From positions 9,260,410 to 9,324,409 of the forward strand of contig CM031870.1 in NCBI GenBank assembly GCA_018697195.1: a DNA stretch of 64,000 nt. The letters run 5' to 3'. How positions within the stretch are numbered: the stretch's first letter is position 1; every line of letters starts with the position of its first letter. The translations under genes were made by a program, and so were the position numbers. The DNA comes from Certhia americana (Eukaryota; Chordata; Aves; Passeriformes; Certhiidae). Below, in pieces: positions 11,101 to 26,100 of the stretch. The notes beneath the pieces are model-generated. The model ran no database searches. It worked only from the letters and a program-made list of their open reading frames with translations, and was not told the DNA's origin.

Positions 11101-14100
11101 TTGTAAAGTTTGAAAGTGTGGCAGAGTTCTTAGAAGGTTGCTTATTGTATGAATTTGACAGCATTCAGGGCTCAAAAATAATTTTATCACAATTACTAAA
11201 ATTTTAACCTGAGAAGGATTAAGTATCAGATAATAAGATGTTTATATTTGCTTTTTATTGCAACAAAGTAAAAGAAATGCACACGAACTGAAGAAATGCA
11301 GAGTCTTTCCTGAAACTGCCAGTCCCGTTAAGAACCATAGCAAAATTGAGCATGACAGTGTTTTCCAGTTTTCAGTCTGGCTTAATCTAGTGTAAATATA
11401 GCTAGTGAAAAATTTTAAAACAAAGACAATATAAAAAGATAGTATGATCAATCATTCACTTGCATTTAAGGCATTTTTTACCATAGCAACTTCTGAATAC
11501 CTCGGAAGATCCACATTCTAGATTGTTTGATTTCTGATTGGATAGAAAGGGTTGTTTTAGTATGTTTTATGGTTTATTTCCTTTGTATTACTGGCCAATC
11601 TAATTTCTCTTTAAAAACTTCATCTGTCATAATCTCTTTAAATTTAGGCTCTCTGTTTGTTGATACTATCTTTACAATTATGTTCCCTGAACAGTTTGCA
11701 GTCCCTGCTCTGATCAGTAAAATAAACCAGTGCACATTTCCCTATCTTTTTGTAATATGGTATGAAAGAATGAAAGTATAGAATACTGTAAAACAAAGCA
11801 TAAGGCAGGGCAATATGTTCTGTTTGTCTAAACAACACGTCACAAAACTTTATGACCAGTATCTTTTTTCTTATCAGGGTGCTGTTACCTAAAGTACAAA
11901 TGTTAAAAGAGGATGAGGCCAGGGAAGAAATCAAAAGAAATCACTCCTCCTGGTAATTTTATGCTCTACAGCAACCAACCATAAGAGTGTGAGCTAACGT
12001 ACCCATAAGAACAGTGCATGGTATCAGTGTGACTTTCTAAAGCTTGTGAAGGGTGATATTTAGATTTTTTTAGTATTTCGTAAAACTAACTGATAACATA
12101 AATCATAGTTTTGCATCAATTTCTAAAGTTTTGTCATTGCGTGACTTTTGCTAAGAATGAAACTTAGGGCTTTGGGCACACTTTTGTAACTACTGCTCTA
12201 CAATCTCAATAACCACTCCTAATTTTCTTCCTGCAGCCGAGCGAAGGATGTAACAATGCCAGCAAAGCTTCCAGTGAATTTTTTCTCCACGAGATCTCCA
12301 GTCATTGATCTTTTCCGGGGGCAGTTAGACTATGCAGATCAGCTCCGTCAGGATTCAGAAATTGTGCTGTATTTCTTCTACGCACCATGGTGCGGGCAGT
12401 CCATTGCAGCAAGAGAAGAAATAGAACATGTGGCCAGCAGATTGTCAGACCAGGTAACTCCAGAGAAGATACCAACTTAAACATGGCCTGAGAGCTTTTC
12501 AATGTCCAAGCTGATGCTGATTTCTGTCTTCTCATGAGAAACAGCAGGACTTGAATTAACATTTTAGGGAAACTCATCAGTCACTGTAGTTTTCATTTAG
12601 CATACAGAGTGGTGGAATAAATAGAGACAGCCTGTGATTCCTGCTCAGTTGTCTGTTATTTCTGCTTTTGAATGGGGAAGCCTACAAGTTTCTTGTTGTA
12701 AAGTGTTTTTAGATTTATTTACCTGCCTTCAGACAGAAATTCCATGGAATTTGCTTCCAGTTCTGGGATCCTTGGAAACACTGGTAATCATATAAAGATT
12801 GTAACCATAGCACTGCTTTCAAACAGTTGGCTGCCAGTGAACATTTCACAGGTACAGCTGTCCTAAACCTTCACTTGATGAGCTCCACTCTGCAGAAAAA
12901 GTAATTAATGTGGATTATGATTAAATTAATAAATTTGAAGGATTTAGATTAAGAAGCATAAAAGCTAGAAAGAATAGGAAAAACCAAAAGGATTGCTGTT
13001 GCATAACGACAAAAAGAATAAAAAATTAAGTCTGTCTGGGACAGATACGGAATACTGAGTTGAAAAGGCCCTGAAAGTATCATATGAAGTGGATTGGAAA
13101 AAGTACATCAAGTTCATCTTGGATAAAGTAGGTCACAGTAATGTACTTTGTTAGCTGTGAATTTTTACCTGCTTTGCAGGTGCTGTTTGTGGCTATAAAT
13201 TGCTGGTGGAACCAGGGGAAATGCCGGAAGCAGAAGCATTTCTTTTATTTTCCCGTGATACACTTGTACCATCAGAGGTAAGATTTCATATGTACAGTCT
13301 AAGTTTTTTATTGTTGTTTTGGGAAACAGGTATCATATAAAGTGCTGCATTTTGAAAATGTTATATTTCTGGCTTTAGTAAATAGTTTTTTGGTAGATTC
13401 TAGGTGAGCTCGTCCTGTATGCTACTCAAGTATCATGTAGGGCAGTAACTGTCAGTTAAATGACACGCTGGGTTTTTCTTCATCCTTACGGAAATTTCGG
13501 GTTGCCTGTGTATCTCCTGGAAGTTCTGCCTCCAGGGGAAAGAATTCAGAGTTGCATATTCATTTCAGATGTCTGCCTGCTCTGTGGATGGATTATAACA
13601 ACTGGTCCTAATTTATGACAGCATTAAAGAATGCACCTAAGGGTTCTTGAAGTTAGTGGAATTTAAGTGCGTATCTAAATGGCACTACTACTGAAGACCT
13701 TGTTCTAATTTTGAACTTTGCACTCACTTTTATTTCCCCGAAGCTAAGATATCATTATATCAAATTTTATATAACCTCACTTTTATTTTTTAGTATTTGT
13801 ATGTATTATCTTTTTTTTTTCTCTGTCTGGAGCAGAAGGTAAGGAAACACATTTTCTAACACTACATAAAAGCATTTATCCCTTGTATTTTACTTTTTAT
13901 TTTGTTATTCTTGAACTGCAGCTCTCTTTCATTAAAGAGGCTGATTTTGGTTTTTGGGGGGAATTTATGCACTGAGGAGGAACAGTCCTGGTCTTTGTTA
14001 GCTGAACTTGTAATAAACGTGAAACACTGGCATAATTCAAACTGTAATAAAAGAACCCTACAATTCCACTTGGATGTACATTGACTGAAACTTACATGAC

Positions 14101-17100
14101 CTTCAAATTACAACACAGTAGATAGATGCATTTGGTATCATCAGTAACCTTATACAGAGTTGTAACAAGACAAGTTGTAAATCTCTATTGATACTTCATA
14201 AAATCCTGAAGGACAGTGCACCCCTCATGCCTGAGATACTAAACTTCACATCTGGTGCCCTGGGCATGTGATGTGTTGAGCAGTGAGTATTGCTGTGAAG
14301 ACAGAGGTTTGTTATAAACTGATGTAGGATGTAGAATGATCTAGTGGGCTCTAGGAGACCATTTTGAAGCACCTCAATACAGGTATCTCAGTGCGAGTTG
14401 AGTATTTTCCAGTGTGTCTGTATGTACAAGCTATACTAAAAATGCATCACATTCAGTTCTTCAGTGGAAATGGACTAATTCTTTATGTTCTTTGTGTTTG
14501 ATTTCATTTGGGACAATGATGCTTTGTCCAATCCAATGATAATTAGGAGGAGAATCTTTGGAATTTGGAGGTGCAAGCCCCAGCCCACCTTATGTTTTAG
14601 CGCTGCCTAACATCGTGTGAGCTGTTTTATCAGATGGCTGGGGGGGAAACTGGAGCTTTGCTGAGTCTGTTCATCAGCAGTGCAACTGAATTTGTCCCTG
14701 CTTTACTGATTGCAACTTGTAAAAAAGCCTGTGTAAAAGTATTGCACCTTTTCAGATTGATACTGTTTGAAACACTGAAAAAACAAGGAAAAATAGTTAC
14801 ATTTTTCAGATCTGTATTTTTAAATCGTGTGTGTTTACTTCTGCAAAAGTGGCAAGATACATACATGGTCATGTAATTTATACCTGAGTTTTACCAAGTT
14901 CTTTAATGGGACTCAGATGTGGTCTCCATCTCTCCATGCTCACCAACACTCTGCCCCTTCCACAGATACTCTGGTGCTTCCCTCTGGTAACACAACTCCC
15001 TCATCAGTTACAGAAGCCACGGGTAAAACACAGAGAGCAATTCCCTAGAGGCTGAGCATGCTATCTATGTAACTCCTATCTACCATCCCCAGGAGGGACT
15101 CTCTATTGTTAATTTAAGTCTTAATGTTCTATTATTTTTTTTGGTACTAGTTTTGGACCAATTGAATACAAAGGCCCTATGAGTGCTGTTTATATTGAAA
15201 AGTTTGTTCGCCGGGTGATGACACCACTACTCTACATCTCGTCTCGATCAAAATTACTAGATTTCCTCTCAAATTATGAGGTACTTGTCTCTCTTCTCTA
15301 GCTTTACCACTGTGGTTCAGAAAGAGTTTGACTTGTTTAAGGATTAAATTTGAGCTGCTCCAAAGTACTAGTTTATTTTCAGGATTCTGAAAGCAGTGCC
15401 CTATAGATTTGTTAAAATGGTAAGAATATGAAATTACAAATTCACAGTGTTGGTTCCCTTTATAGTTACTATTATGATTTAGTGGTGCTCTTAATTTACT
15501 TTACTTTAATATGTAGAAACAACAATCAAAGTTGTTACCTCACCAAACTGTTACATACAAACAAGAAAGAAGAAATCTTTTCACAAAAATCTTGTAGTCT
15601 AAGTTGGGACAGCATTCAAGAAATACATAATCATTAGTTTAATTTTTAAAGAATAGTAAGCTTTTCTAGTAGGGTAAGTCTTTTAAGTGAAAACAAATGT
15701 GAAACCAGTTGAAGCAAGGGCTCCTAATCACTTTGTATGTGGTAACTTGATGATTTTAATCCACTGGTACATGGTGTTTTATTCATATTGATCTCTTGTG
15801 TTCAGGGGTGCCAAGATTGGTAGCAATACTGGTGGAACAATAACTTCCAGTTGGACAAAATATGCTTACAGCAGAGCCATTTAAAATCCCTTTTAACTGT
15901 TCATTCTTGTAGTGCACAGTGCAGAAGAACCATAATCTTATTAAAGCCCAAGCTGTTAGAGCAGTGTGGAAAACCTGATCAACAGATCAGTGGGCACATG
16001 TGAGGGGCCCTCCAGTGTCTGGGACTGGAGCAGATCCTATGTGAGTGGTGAACTTTGCAGTGCCTGGTTCTGCTGCAGGATGGAGCATTACCTGTGCTGT
16101 TCAGTGGCAGCTGCCACAGTGTAGGGGACACACACTGGGAGTTCACCTGGGTAGGTGCTGTGCTGTTGCTGCCAGGAGCTACTACTGGGTTTGGTTTTCC
16201 AATGTTCTCAGTGGGGACTGTGAGTTGTGGCCTGTCTCCATTGCTGACTTTCTGTGATCACAAGCGATTCTGTTGTCCTTCCATTGTTTCAGTTTGCTGT
16301 TCTAAAATTTTAAAACATTTCTTTGCCTCTTACAGAGATTTGAAGAAAGCCATGCTTGGTTTTTGGTTGTGTTATGTTATTTCTTGGTAGACTGCAGAAG
16401 GTAACTAATGAGCATATTGTCATTAAGCTTAAATTTACTTTACAGTAAGAGGTGCACTTCCACTGGAAAAGGACTAAGAAAAAAGACAAATTTGGAGGGC
16501 AACAAAAAATATTTTAAAATACTGTTTAGCAGTTGAACAGATATTTTTGTTTTTGCAGTCAGACTTCCCCTTTCCTGTGCTTGAAATTCTGTGGCTCCAA
16601 GTGCTGAGTTGCTGTTTATGTTCAGCATTTGTTGGTTCTTTTTTTTTTTTCTGAAACAGCCCAAGAACAGACGCTGTTCTGCCGTGTTGTCCCACAGTCA
16701 TTCATGCCTGAGGTTCTGTCCCAGACCATGTCTCCAGGTGCTTAGTGTCTTTCTTGCCTCTGTAAAGTTATGCAAGAGAGAAAGGAGGGGATACAAAAGT
16801 AACAAATACAGATAAGATGAAAGAAACAGAATTCTTTATGAAGATGAATGCAGAGAAAACCATACACACACAAGGAAAAGTTAGTTTTAAACTAGAAATA
16901 AATATGTTGTTTCATCACTTCACTCAGAAATGCGAGCATTCTACACTGTTCACATGAGTTGACAAATTGATACCTTTTGTAGGAGAAGATACCATCCAGG
17001 GGCTAGTCCTGTGTTTAAGAAGTGAGAAAGTTTGGGGATTAGAGTAGATTATGGGAAATTGGGACATGTATGGCACAAATTGCTATTTTGAGACCCTTGG

Positions 17101-20100
17101 CTAGTGTCTTCCTTTGACTTTTGATCTCCTCTGCATAAAAATACTAATTTTTAGCAGAAGGGAAAGGACAGAAGACTGCAAAGGATTGCTATTCAGCACT
17201 TTGGCAACTGTCTGCTGGTAGATCATATTTTTGTGATTTGACTGAAAAACTAAAATAATTTCAAGCTCAGAATAATTCGAAAGATTTGTCATCATCATAT
17301 CTGATTTTCAGTCCTGTGTTCTGATAGGAAATGTGTTATACAAACTAGAAGAAATGCTGATTAACAGAATCCAGTTAAATGTAAGAAGAGGTGGGTTTTG
17401 TCACTTGGTCTTTTGTACTTTTCTCGACCTAATCACGACTGTCATGACATGCCATGTTGCTCTCACTAGAGGGCACTCAATCCCCATGAAAAAAAATGGT
17501 TGAAGACTTGAGATCCTGCATTCTCTGATACTATTTAAGGTTGGTTTCTTTGGGGCTTTGGAATGATACTAGTGTAAAACTAGAAATGGATAAGAATTAA
17601 TTTTTGAGAGCAAGGGAAATGCACCATTTGGAGAGCAGTTAAAATCTTGGAATGTTAAGGAAGATCTAAGTTAAATGAGCAGAAAGATGTGCAGTTCCTG
17701 CCATAACTCAAGGTACCTGTGAGTACCTGTAATCATGTTTCTTTTGTTTTCTTAACTTAAATGCAGAGATGTAACAATTTCATTTTATTGCAAACTGGCA
17801 TCTCTAGTTCCTCATGTGACTGCCCCAGTAGCTAGAAATGGCCTCAGCCTCCCGAGGCACAGAGGAAGAAAGAAACAAGAAGCCACTGTAGTTAGATGAA
17901 AAATTTCACTCATTTATGAAAATTAAATGTGCTCAGGGAATTACCATTTTCTGGCTTCAGGAGCAGTCGGAGAGGAGTTGATCTCTGAGAGGTGGCTGCT
18001 CTGTCTCTTAACATGATGTCAGCTTTCTGTCTTGCTGTCTTTATGTAGGAATGCTTCCTGAGCATCAGTCTGCTGGCTAGATCTGACACAGACAGAGATT
18101 CACCTGGCTCTTGTGTGGTGCCTTTGTTAAATGATGGTGTGAAAATTTGCTTTCAGGTCTGGGTATGCAATGATTTTAACACCATTGGAAAATTATGTTA
18201 AATGTAAATTTAATCTAGTATCAGTCAACAGGTTCTTTGCATTTCTACAGTATAGATTCAATGGTGTGTAATATTGTTTCTTCTATTCCCCAGAGAAGAC
18301 ATGTCCCTTTCCTCTTGCTGTTTTCCTTCCTTTATATTCACAGATAAAATGTCACAGGAATTGCCTGCCTGCACAAGTCTGCACAAGAGGTGAAAAAATC
18401 ACCTCCCTTAATTCAATTCAATGTAGTCAAAACTTTTTTTAAAAATTAAGAATTGGGATAGAAGTAACTGGAGTATTAAAAGCATTTATCCAATAGTAAA
18501 CTAATGAGTAGCTGTGGGATTTTTCCTATCTTCTGTTCCCATTATTTCTCTTTTTTTTTTGGCCTTTAAATTTTAAAGGTTTTTAATCACAGTCATTTAA
18601 TGCTGCCCTTCTACAACTCTTCGAGCCAGCTGTAGTTTCAGTGACTCCCACCAACCCTTGCAAATTTTATTCCTCACCCTTTTCTCCCTTTTCTAAAGTG
18701 CTTATAGATATATTGAACTGCTTGAGTATCAGTACACATCTACACATGGCTGTCTTTGGCTGCTGAAAAACATTAATTTCTGGTTTTTCTCTTTCCTACT
18801 AATCTGGAAAAGGGCCTTCCATGTTATTCTTATCACCTTTGATTCTTCAGGCGTGATTGGTAACTTCTTCTAGACTTTAAGTAATTATAGCATGCTGCAC
18901 AGAGTCATCTACACGCTTGCTTATTCCTTCCAAGGGCTTCGATAGCTTTGAGGCATGATTTAGTAATAAAACTGCTGGCTTTTCTCCAATAGAAATTACT
19001 CATCTGACAATCTCTGTTCATTCTGAAAGTGTCCATGAACTTGCTGTTAGGTAATTGTTGAGATGCTTGGTAAGTCTTTTACTTGATTTAATCGCATCTC
19101 ACATAACTTTCATTCCTGTGGTGTAGAAACCAAACAAGAAATAGGCTTCTTTACAATTAATGATTTTGTATTTCCATATATGAGTTTCATTAGGAAATAG
19201 CATTAAGAAGTGTTCACTAATGACATTCTCAGGTTTGCTCCAAAGCCCTTCCTACAGACTCTTGGTTTGAGACAGGAACTGAAAGTCGTTTCATGGAAAG
19301 AAAAGCCCAGCAAGCTACTCTCTAGCAATGCCCATGCTCCTGAGCTACCCCATGTCTCAAGTCTGTTTATTCCTCTGACCTCAGGAAGCAGCTGTTCATC
19401 ACTAATAGATTGGATGTAGATGTCCTCCTAACTGTTTTCTGGCAGCTGTTACTGAGTTTTGGAGGATCTTACAGCGGGAGTTGCTGTCCAGCTCTTCTTG
19501 GCGTACTTGTATTCCAAACCAAGGACCTCTTGTTCATATTGTGATACTTCTTCTGTGAGACTTGAGCCTCACTTGTACAGAGCAAGAATTGTCATGAGTT
19601 GCAATACCTGGAAGCTTCAGTCTTGTTAAAAACTTCATTCTTGCAGATAGGAAAACTTCCTTGGTATTTGAGAAGAAATACAGTATTTTAGTCCCTTTCC
19701 TCATATGTATAATTGCACCCTGTAACAGGGCAGAAACTTTAACTGGTCTGGGATGATGATAAAAATAATTAACAAGATTACTGATTAGGCGTAGAGCATT
19801 AGTAAATAGTAGTATATATAGTAGTGTAGTATATATTAGTGTGTAGTAGCATATATTCTCCAACTACAATTTTTTTTATTTGAAAAAACATTTTACAAAA
19901 ATTACCTTTGGGAAACATTATTTACAATTTGGAGATCTTAAGCTTATGTTAGTGTAAAGCAGAACTGGCAGTCTGAAACAGAATGTTACCTTTTAAGTAA
20001 CATTATAAATACTTCTGCATCTGACTTCTGGCTTCTGGCCACGTTTTACTATCCCTTTTGACTCTCCTTTCATTCACTGTTTGGTGTCCTAAAATCACTT

Positions 20101-23100
20101 GGTAGCAGATTAGTATTCAGAAATAGTCCAAGGAAATGGGAAACTAAAATTTTGATTGTCTTATCTGTCTCCTTATTTTGGATCAGTTGAATGCTTTCAA
20201 AGTTTTTTAGAAGGGATTGTTTCTTTTTACTGTCTTAGTCTGGAACTAAGAGAAAAAGATGAACGTTAATTACGAGCCTGTAATTTAAAAAAGAACACTG
20301 AGTGCTATTATTTTGCTGTGTTTTTTTGATACATTTTTCCCTAAGTGCTTGTAAATGATTTTTATTATTGATAATTTTCTTCGGGTACCTCATGAAGAAT
20401 CTTTTTGAACAAGGGGTTGATGCTTTGTATTTATCCATGAAAGAGAATTTCTGCCTAAAAAGAGAAGTCATGAGAGTCATGAGCTGGAATGGGCAATGTT
20501 GTTTTTGGTGAACATCTTCACATTGCAAATTCATAATGAATTAGATCAGTGTGTTAGGCGGATATAACTGAATTCATATTAATAATAATTATTAATAAAA
20601 TATATGTTCATGTTTTAAAAAGAAATTTTTAAAAAATATATGTAGAACTAAAAAGAAATAGCAGCCTCTGAAGTACCAAATGAAAATCCTCATGTAAGGA
20701 TGTATTTCTCACACAAATGGGTGCCAGATGAGTCTGGAATCCAGTTTCACAGCAGTCCCTGGAGTGCTCTTGCTTTGTGTGTCAAATGCCTTCTGTATGC
20801 ACTGGTGAAACAGAGAAACTAATAACACCAAATAACCAAATGCCATCACTTACTCTGTCCTGAAAGTTTATTAAGCCCATTTGAGTGATGAGTCTAAAAC
20901 ATAATTAATAGTAATTTTTAATGACTTCTGTTTTGAAAAATTTAAAATCAAAGCTGAACTGAAATATTGGAACAAGAAAAATCTAGAGTGTGTACCTCTT
21001 CTTTCCAGGTCAGCTTCTCCCAGATTCTCTGCTGAATTTAATAGAAAGTCATTCACCTGGAAAAATCAGTAGGCCTGTTCTGGGATGAGTCTTTTAAATT
21101 TGGAATCGTTTATCTGGCAATTTGAAGAGCTTTATGGATATGCAGATGGGATACGGAGTTCTCAAGATTTTTTTGCAGTTGGTCTCACTGACTCTTGCAG
21201 GATATACTGAAAGGATTTACAGTGACTGTGACTTAAAGATGGGATGATAACTTATCTTAGCAGTTCAAGTATTCACACAATGTGCGAATTCAAGTGTAAA
21301 TACTAATTATGTGCAATATAAACGATTAAAGTGTTACTGCTTTAGCCCTTTATACTTTAAAAAATTATATTTGACATTCCAGTTCTAAAAGAAATCGTTA
21401 TGATGCTTATAGTTCTTATCTTGGTGCTGAAACTGGTTCAAAATATAGTTGCAAAGCAAATATAAATTGGTTTTGGTGAACTTCAACATGGGAAACACAC
21501 CATTAGAAACATAGCATCCATAAAGCCCCTCTCTCTTATATAAGCTTTAGAACGACAGCTTCATTCTTTGAATGAGAACTGGTTTCGATTTAGTCTTTTA
21601 ATATTAAAATTTTTGTTGCAGCTTAAAGTGACTGCTCTTCAGTAAACATTGTTGTCTTTTAAGAGTCTGTTGTGTTTAATGAAGTCCCATACTTGAAAAT
21701 AGCTTAATGACTAATTCTTATTGTTTCAGCCTGGAGTTGTGGGATTTTTTGAGTTCAATGCTTCACCTCAACCACCTGGTTATTTAACATTCTTCACATC
21801 AGCATTACATTCATTAAAGAAAGGTAAAAGCTCTGTTTTCATAATTTAAGATGTCTGTGAATGACTTGTACTTCAGCAGTTTTTTGCAATATTTTGTAAC
21901 TTAGGAATGTAATCTCTCATTACAGTGGAGGATTGCTTACATAAAAAGCTTACGATGTGATCAGCCTGGATACACCAGGATAGTGTTCCCTCAAATCCCC
22001 ACATGTGTAGCTGCAGCCCATCCAGGATCATAATCAGACTTGCACTTGTTTAAATTGAATCCAGGAGTCTTTGTCCTGTGCAGTGTCAGAGGTACTGGGA
22101 TGGACTAGACTGTGTCAGCCCTTGGTAACTGAATTCAGTGATGCTATCCTGGGTGGAGTTACAGAACTGCTGCAAGGCAGCCTTAGAAGACCTTTGTCCC
22201 CCTCTTGTTTTGCATTGATAATCTAAAACACAAATCCTCTTGTTTGTGTTTAAACATGCAAACTTTGTGATGATTAATATCTCCTTTTTGGGTCATGAAT
22301 TTGGGATAGACCTTTCTTAAAGTTAAAAATTAACACATTTTATGAATATTCCTTCCTGTCAGCAAATGAAGGAGATTCATACTTATTTTTCCTTATTCAT
22401 GCTTATTCATTCTTATTTTTTACTGTTCCACTGATTGATAAAGAGCCTGTTCCGTATTTTGTTCTGTGATTTTCATATTTGTACGTTGTATTAGTTCTTT
22501 GCCACATAAAGACAAGCAGTCTATCTTTATGCATGCATTTGTAAATGCAGAATATATATTTATAAATAATACATATTTACTGTAAATGTACATCATTTAA
22601 ACAATGTTCATGCCTTTCCCATATGCGTATCATCTCGGCTTTTGAGATGCCATAAACCACAGCAAGGGTGCACCAGTGATACCAGATTCTATATTTCCTA
22701 AGCAAATGGAGGATTTGGAATATTGAGGTTACACAGACAGGACTCTATACCTGGAGTGCAGAAGGGGAACACGTTTCTGCTTCTTGCCATCTTTCTTCTG
22801 CTTTAATCACCAGCATTGGACGTCACTTTTCACAGATTTCTGTGCCTTTACACAGCATTGTTGTGTGTTCTGGTTTGAGGGTGGTGTTCCAGGGGAGGTC
22901 AGTGTGTGTAATTGTATTCAAAGATTGCAAATGTGCCCTTTCAGATTACCTTGGGACGATCCGCTTTGGGGTGGTCACGGATAAACGCGTGGCGGAGGAG
23001 ATCTCCCTGGTGCACTCTGGCAGTGTCTATTTGCATAGACATGCCAACACATCTCTTGTGAGTATTGCTCTGTGCTGTAGGGACTGTGATTTTGTACAAG

Positions 23101-26100
23101 GGTGCTCAGGATCAGAATTAGAAAACTACTTGAATGAGGATATTGACAAAGATTTTGTGGAGGGATAGTAGGAACAGTGAAAACTTCCATTTTGGCTTAA
23201 AGGTATAACATGGAACTGATTAGAAAAATCACACAAATTAAATTAATTGAATTTATAATAACTCTTAAATCCATGTGCCCTGCTGTTTGAAGTTAAGGCT
23301 GAAAATACTAACTTTCAGATTTAATATTTGGCATAGAGACACTGCCTACCCCCACTGGCACCATGAGTGTAAAACTCTGTGAAGATAGATATTGTGTTGT
23401 GTATTTTATTCAATTGAGACGAGGGAAAACATGGATATTTTGGGTGAAATAATATAAAATACATAAAAATCACTTTTTTAATGCTAATTATTTAAGATAA
23501 ACTTGCCTTAATATGTTAAAACTGATCCTAGAACCTGTGAGCACCTTTTATTATATATTTTTTTGCTTTCCATTCAGGAGTGAGAAATAGTAGTTTTAAA
23601 TGCAGCCTTGATGTTTGAGTCTTAAAAGGCTAATTTAAAATGAGTTAATATGGTAACTGAATAGTGGGGAAGATGTTCTAACATTCCATACATTAAAATA
23701 TGTGATGATACCAGCTTAGAGCTCTTTCACTTACAAAGAAAATTTGTACTATTGAGAAAAGTCAGGATGATAAAAACAAAGTAAAAGAAAGAGGAGGTTC
23801 CTGGGTAGAATCCTTTTTGCTTGTGGATGTTACTATAATCTAATGAGCAATTGCAAAACTTTCCCAAGGGAAAGGGTGTATGAAATGCTGAAGTTTGCTG
23901 ACTCTCATTACAATTAGAGAGTTCTAGTCACTACAGTAACATGCCATACTAAAGAACTGCATTTGTTACCAAATCGAGTGAGGACAAAACTTTTTCACCC
24001 CTCCAAGATCTATCCAGAAGACATCATGAACTTCACTGCTGAGAACATTTGCAAGTGGGCTCTGGAAAATCGGGAGATGCTCATACGCTGGCTGAGACCA
24101 CATGGTGGGAAAAGCCTTCTTCTAAACAATGAGCTGAAGAAAGGACCAGCACTTCTCATCTTTATACCTTATAATCCCTTAGCAGAAATGCATCCTCTTT
24201 TAGATGAAGTAAGTGAAATAATTTTTTTTTTACTTCAAAGATACTAAAACTTGCGAGCTGTAGCAGGGGTCTGAGCTTAATTGTGACAGATACTTCATTT
24301 TATCTCACTGCTCCAAGTATCTGGTTTTGTTTAAAACCACCTTCTCAAGCCATATTATCACAACTCCCTTACACTGGTTTGCATCCCACACAATGTGCCT
24401 GTCTCACTCAACAGCTGTTTAGAACAAGCATCTATCTGTTCCTTGACCTCCTCCTTTTTGTGGTGGGTGCAGTGTAAGAGATGCAGGTCTTTGCCAGCTG
24501 GAACTGAAGACTTGCGTGCTTTGTCCACACCATTCTATTTCTCATCTCCTGTATTTCCAGAGGTGCTTGTGCAAGGAAGAATGGATCTTTTGTAAAACCA
24601 GACAGTGTTATTTGAAATACAGTCCAATCGAACTACTTAGAGCCAGTCTGATTTTTATATCCTGTGTGTTCCCTAGTCGCCTTCCAATTTTCTCTTCCTC
24701 TGAACTGCCTAGGACATGAGTTTGTGGAGCTGTGCAGAAATGAGATAGGAAACTAGCTTGGCTGAAAACTAGTTTTTTGTCCTTGGGCTATTTTTCAGCT
24801 GGAACCCATCATCATATCTAGTATAATACAGAGCTGCACATCCCAGTATGATCATGTAGCTCTAAGCAGTGTGGAACAGACAAGCATCTGTGAAAGACCA
24901 AAAGCAGGGCTGAGTTTGTGTAACAGTGCTGACTTACTTACAAGGCTTCCGTGCCCTGGAATGTGTAGTTTCCATGAAGAGGCCTAATTAATATTGCAGT
25001 GTCTCAAACAGTAAGGAAAAAATGAAAGTAACTTATTATACAATATTTAGTCAAACTAAATAGACACAATAAAAGGTACACTATACTGCTGTGAAACAGG
25101 GTTGGGAAAATCTTTGCCTGGAAAAGAACTGCCATTATTCTTGTAGTAACCTGTCTTCTGTTTGGCAGGCTTTATTCAGTGGTGCTTGTCACAGATGAAA
25201 CATTCTAGTAACAGGTGCCACTTCTATCAGTGCAGCGTAAGGTGGATGTTCCATTTCAAATTTCATTCTACTAAATAACAGTGTTCATCAAAACGTGAAA
25301 TGAGATACAAGATATTCCAGTTGTCCTTGTATAGCTTTACTTTGACAAAGAGAAATTATGCAATTTGTTTACTCTGGGAAGCGCTGTTCACTGCAGCCAG
25401 CCTGTGGGTTTCGTCAAGCAGTGAAACCACTTGACTGTAAGGCAGTTGCAGAGAATAAGGCTCTCAAGTTGAATGTTGAAAGATCTCACAGCAGAATTTT
25501 TTTTCTGATCACAGCTCACTGAAATGAGATTTCTTACCATACATCTGGTAGGTTATAGTGTGAGGAGCCAAGATTTTTTCAAGTATTCAGTTAAGCCTTT
25601 TCAGGATGAAAAGTTCTAATAACTAATTTTAAAAGACTGTAACAGTGTTGCTGTGGTGTTGCTATTTGACAGGAAATGAACCACACATGCACAACAGCTC
25701 TTCTCAAAGAGGAGAAGAAGAGGAAGTTTGTTGTGAGACTCCGACTTATATACCATTGCAAAAATGTCCAGTGATTGGAAAGAAAGGTTGCCACCTCTCT
25801 GACCACACTGGTCAAACCGAAAGTCCATCATGTCTCGCTTCCTCTAGAGAGGAATATAAACAGTCACTGTTTACAGAAACCTGTGTGGGAAACTGACTCC
25901 AAAAATCCAAAAACATCAGAAGGCTTAGAAAAACATGCAAGAGCAGGGCAACACTGTAGACCACATGTTAATTCTGACAGTCCTGTAACACAACAACCCT
26001 CCTGGATGTGACATTTCAACATCCCATTGATAATTTTAATGGTTTCTGTCGGTGTTCTTCTGTACGCAGTGTGTGTATGTTCTGTATTTCCTTTATTGTG

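Noticed and set aside
22842..22944. In-frame open leader before TXNDC11 exon 6, considered as an alternative exon
   Set aside because: No good internal acceptor and no resemblance to the isoform segment known in mammals.
23963..24007. Open leader before TXNDC11 exon 7
   Set aside because: It precedes a good acceptor (ctccaag), and the join of exon 6 to 24008 gives the expected protein without it.
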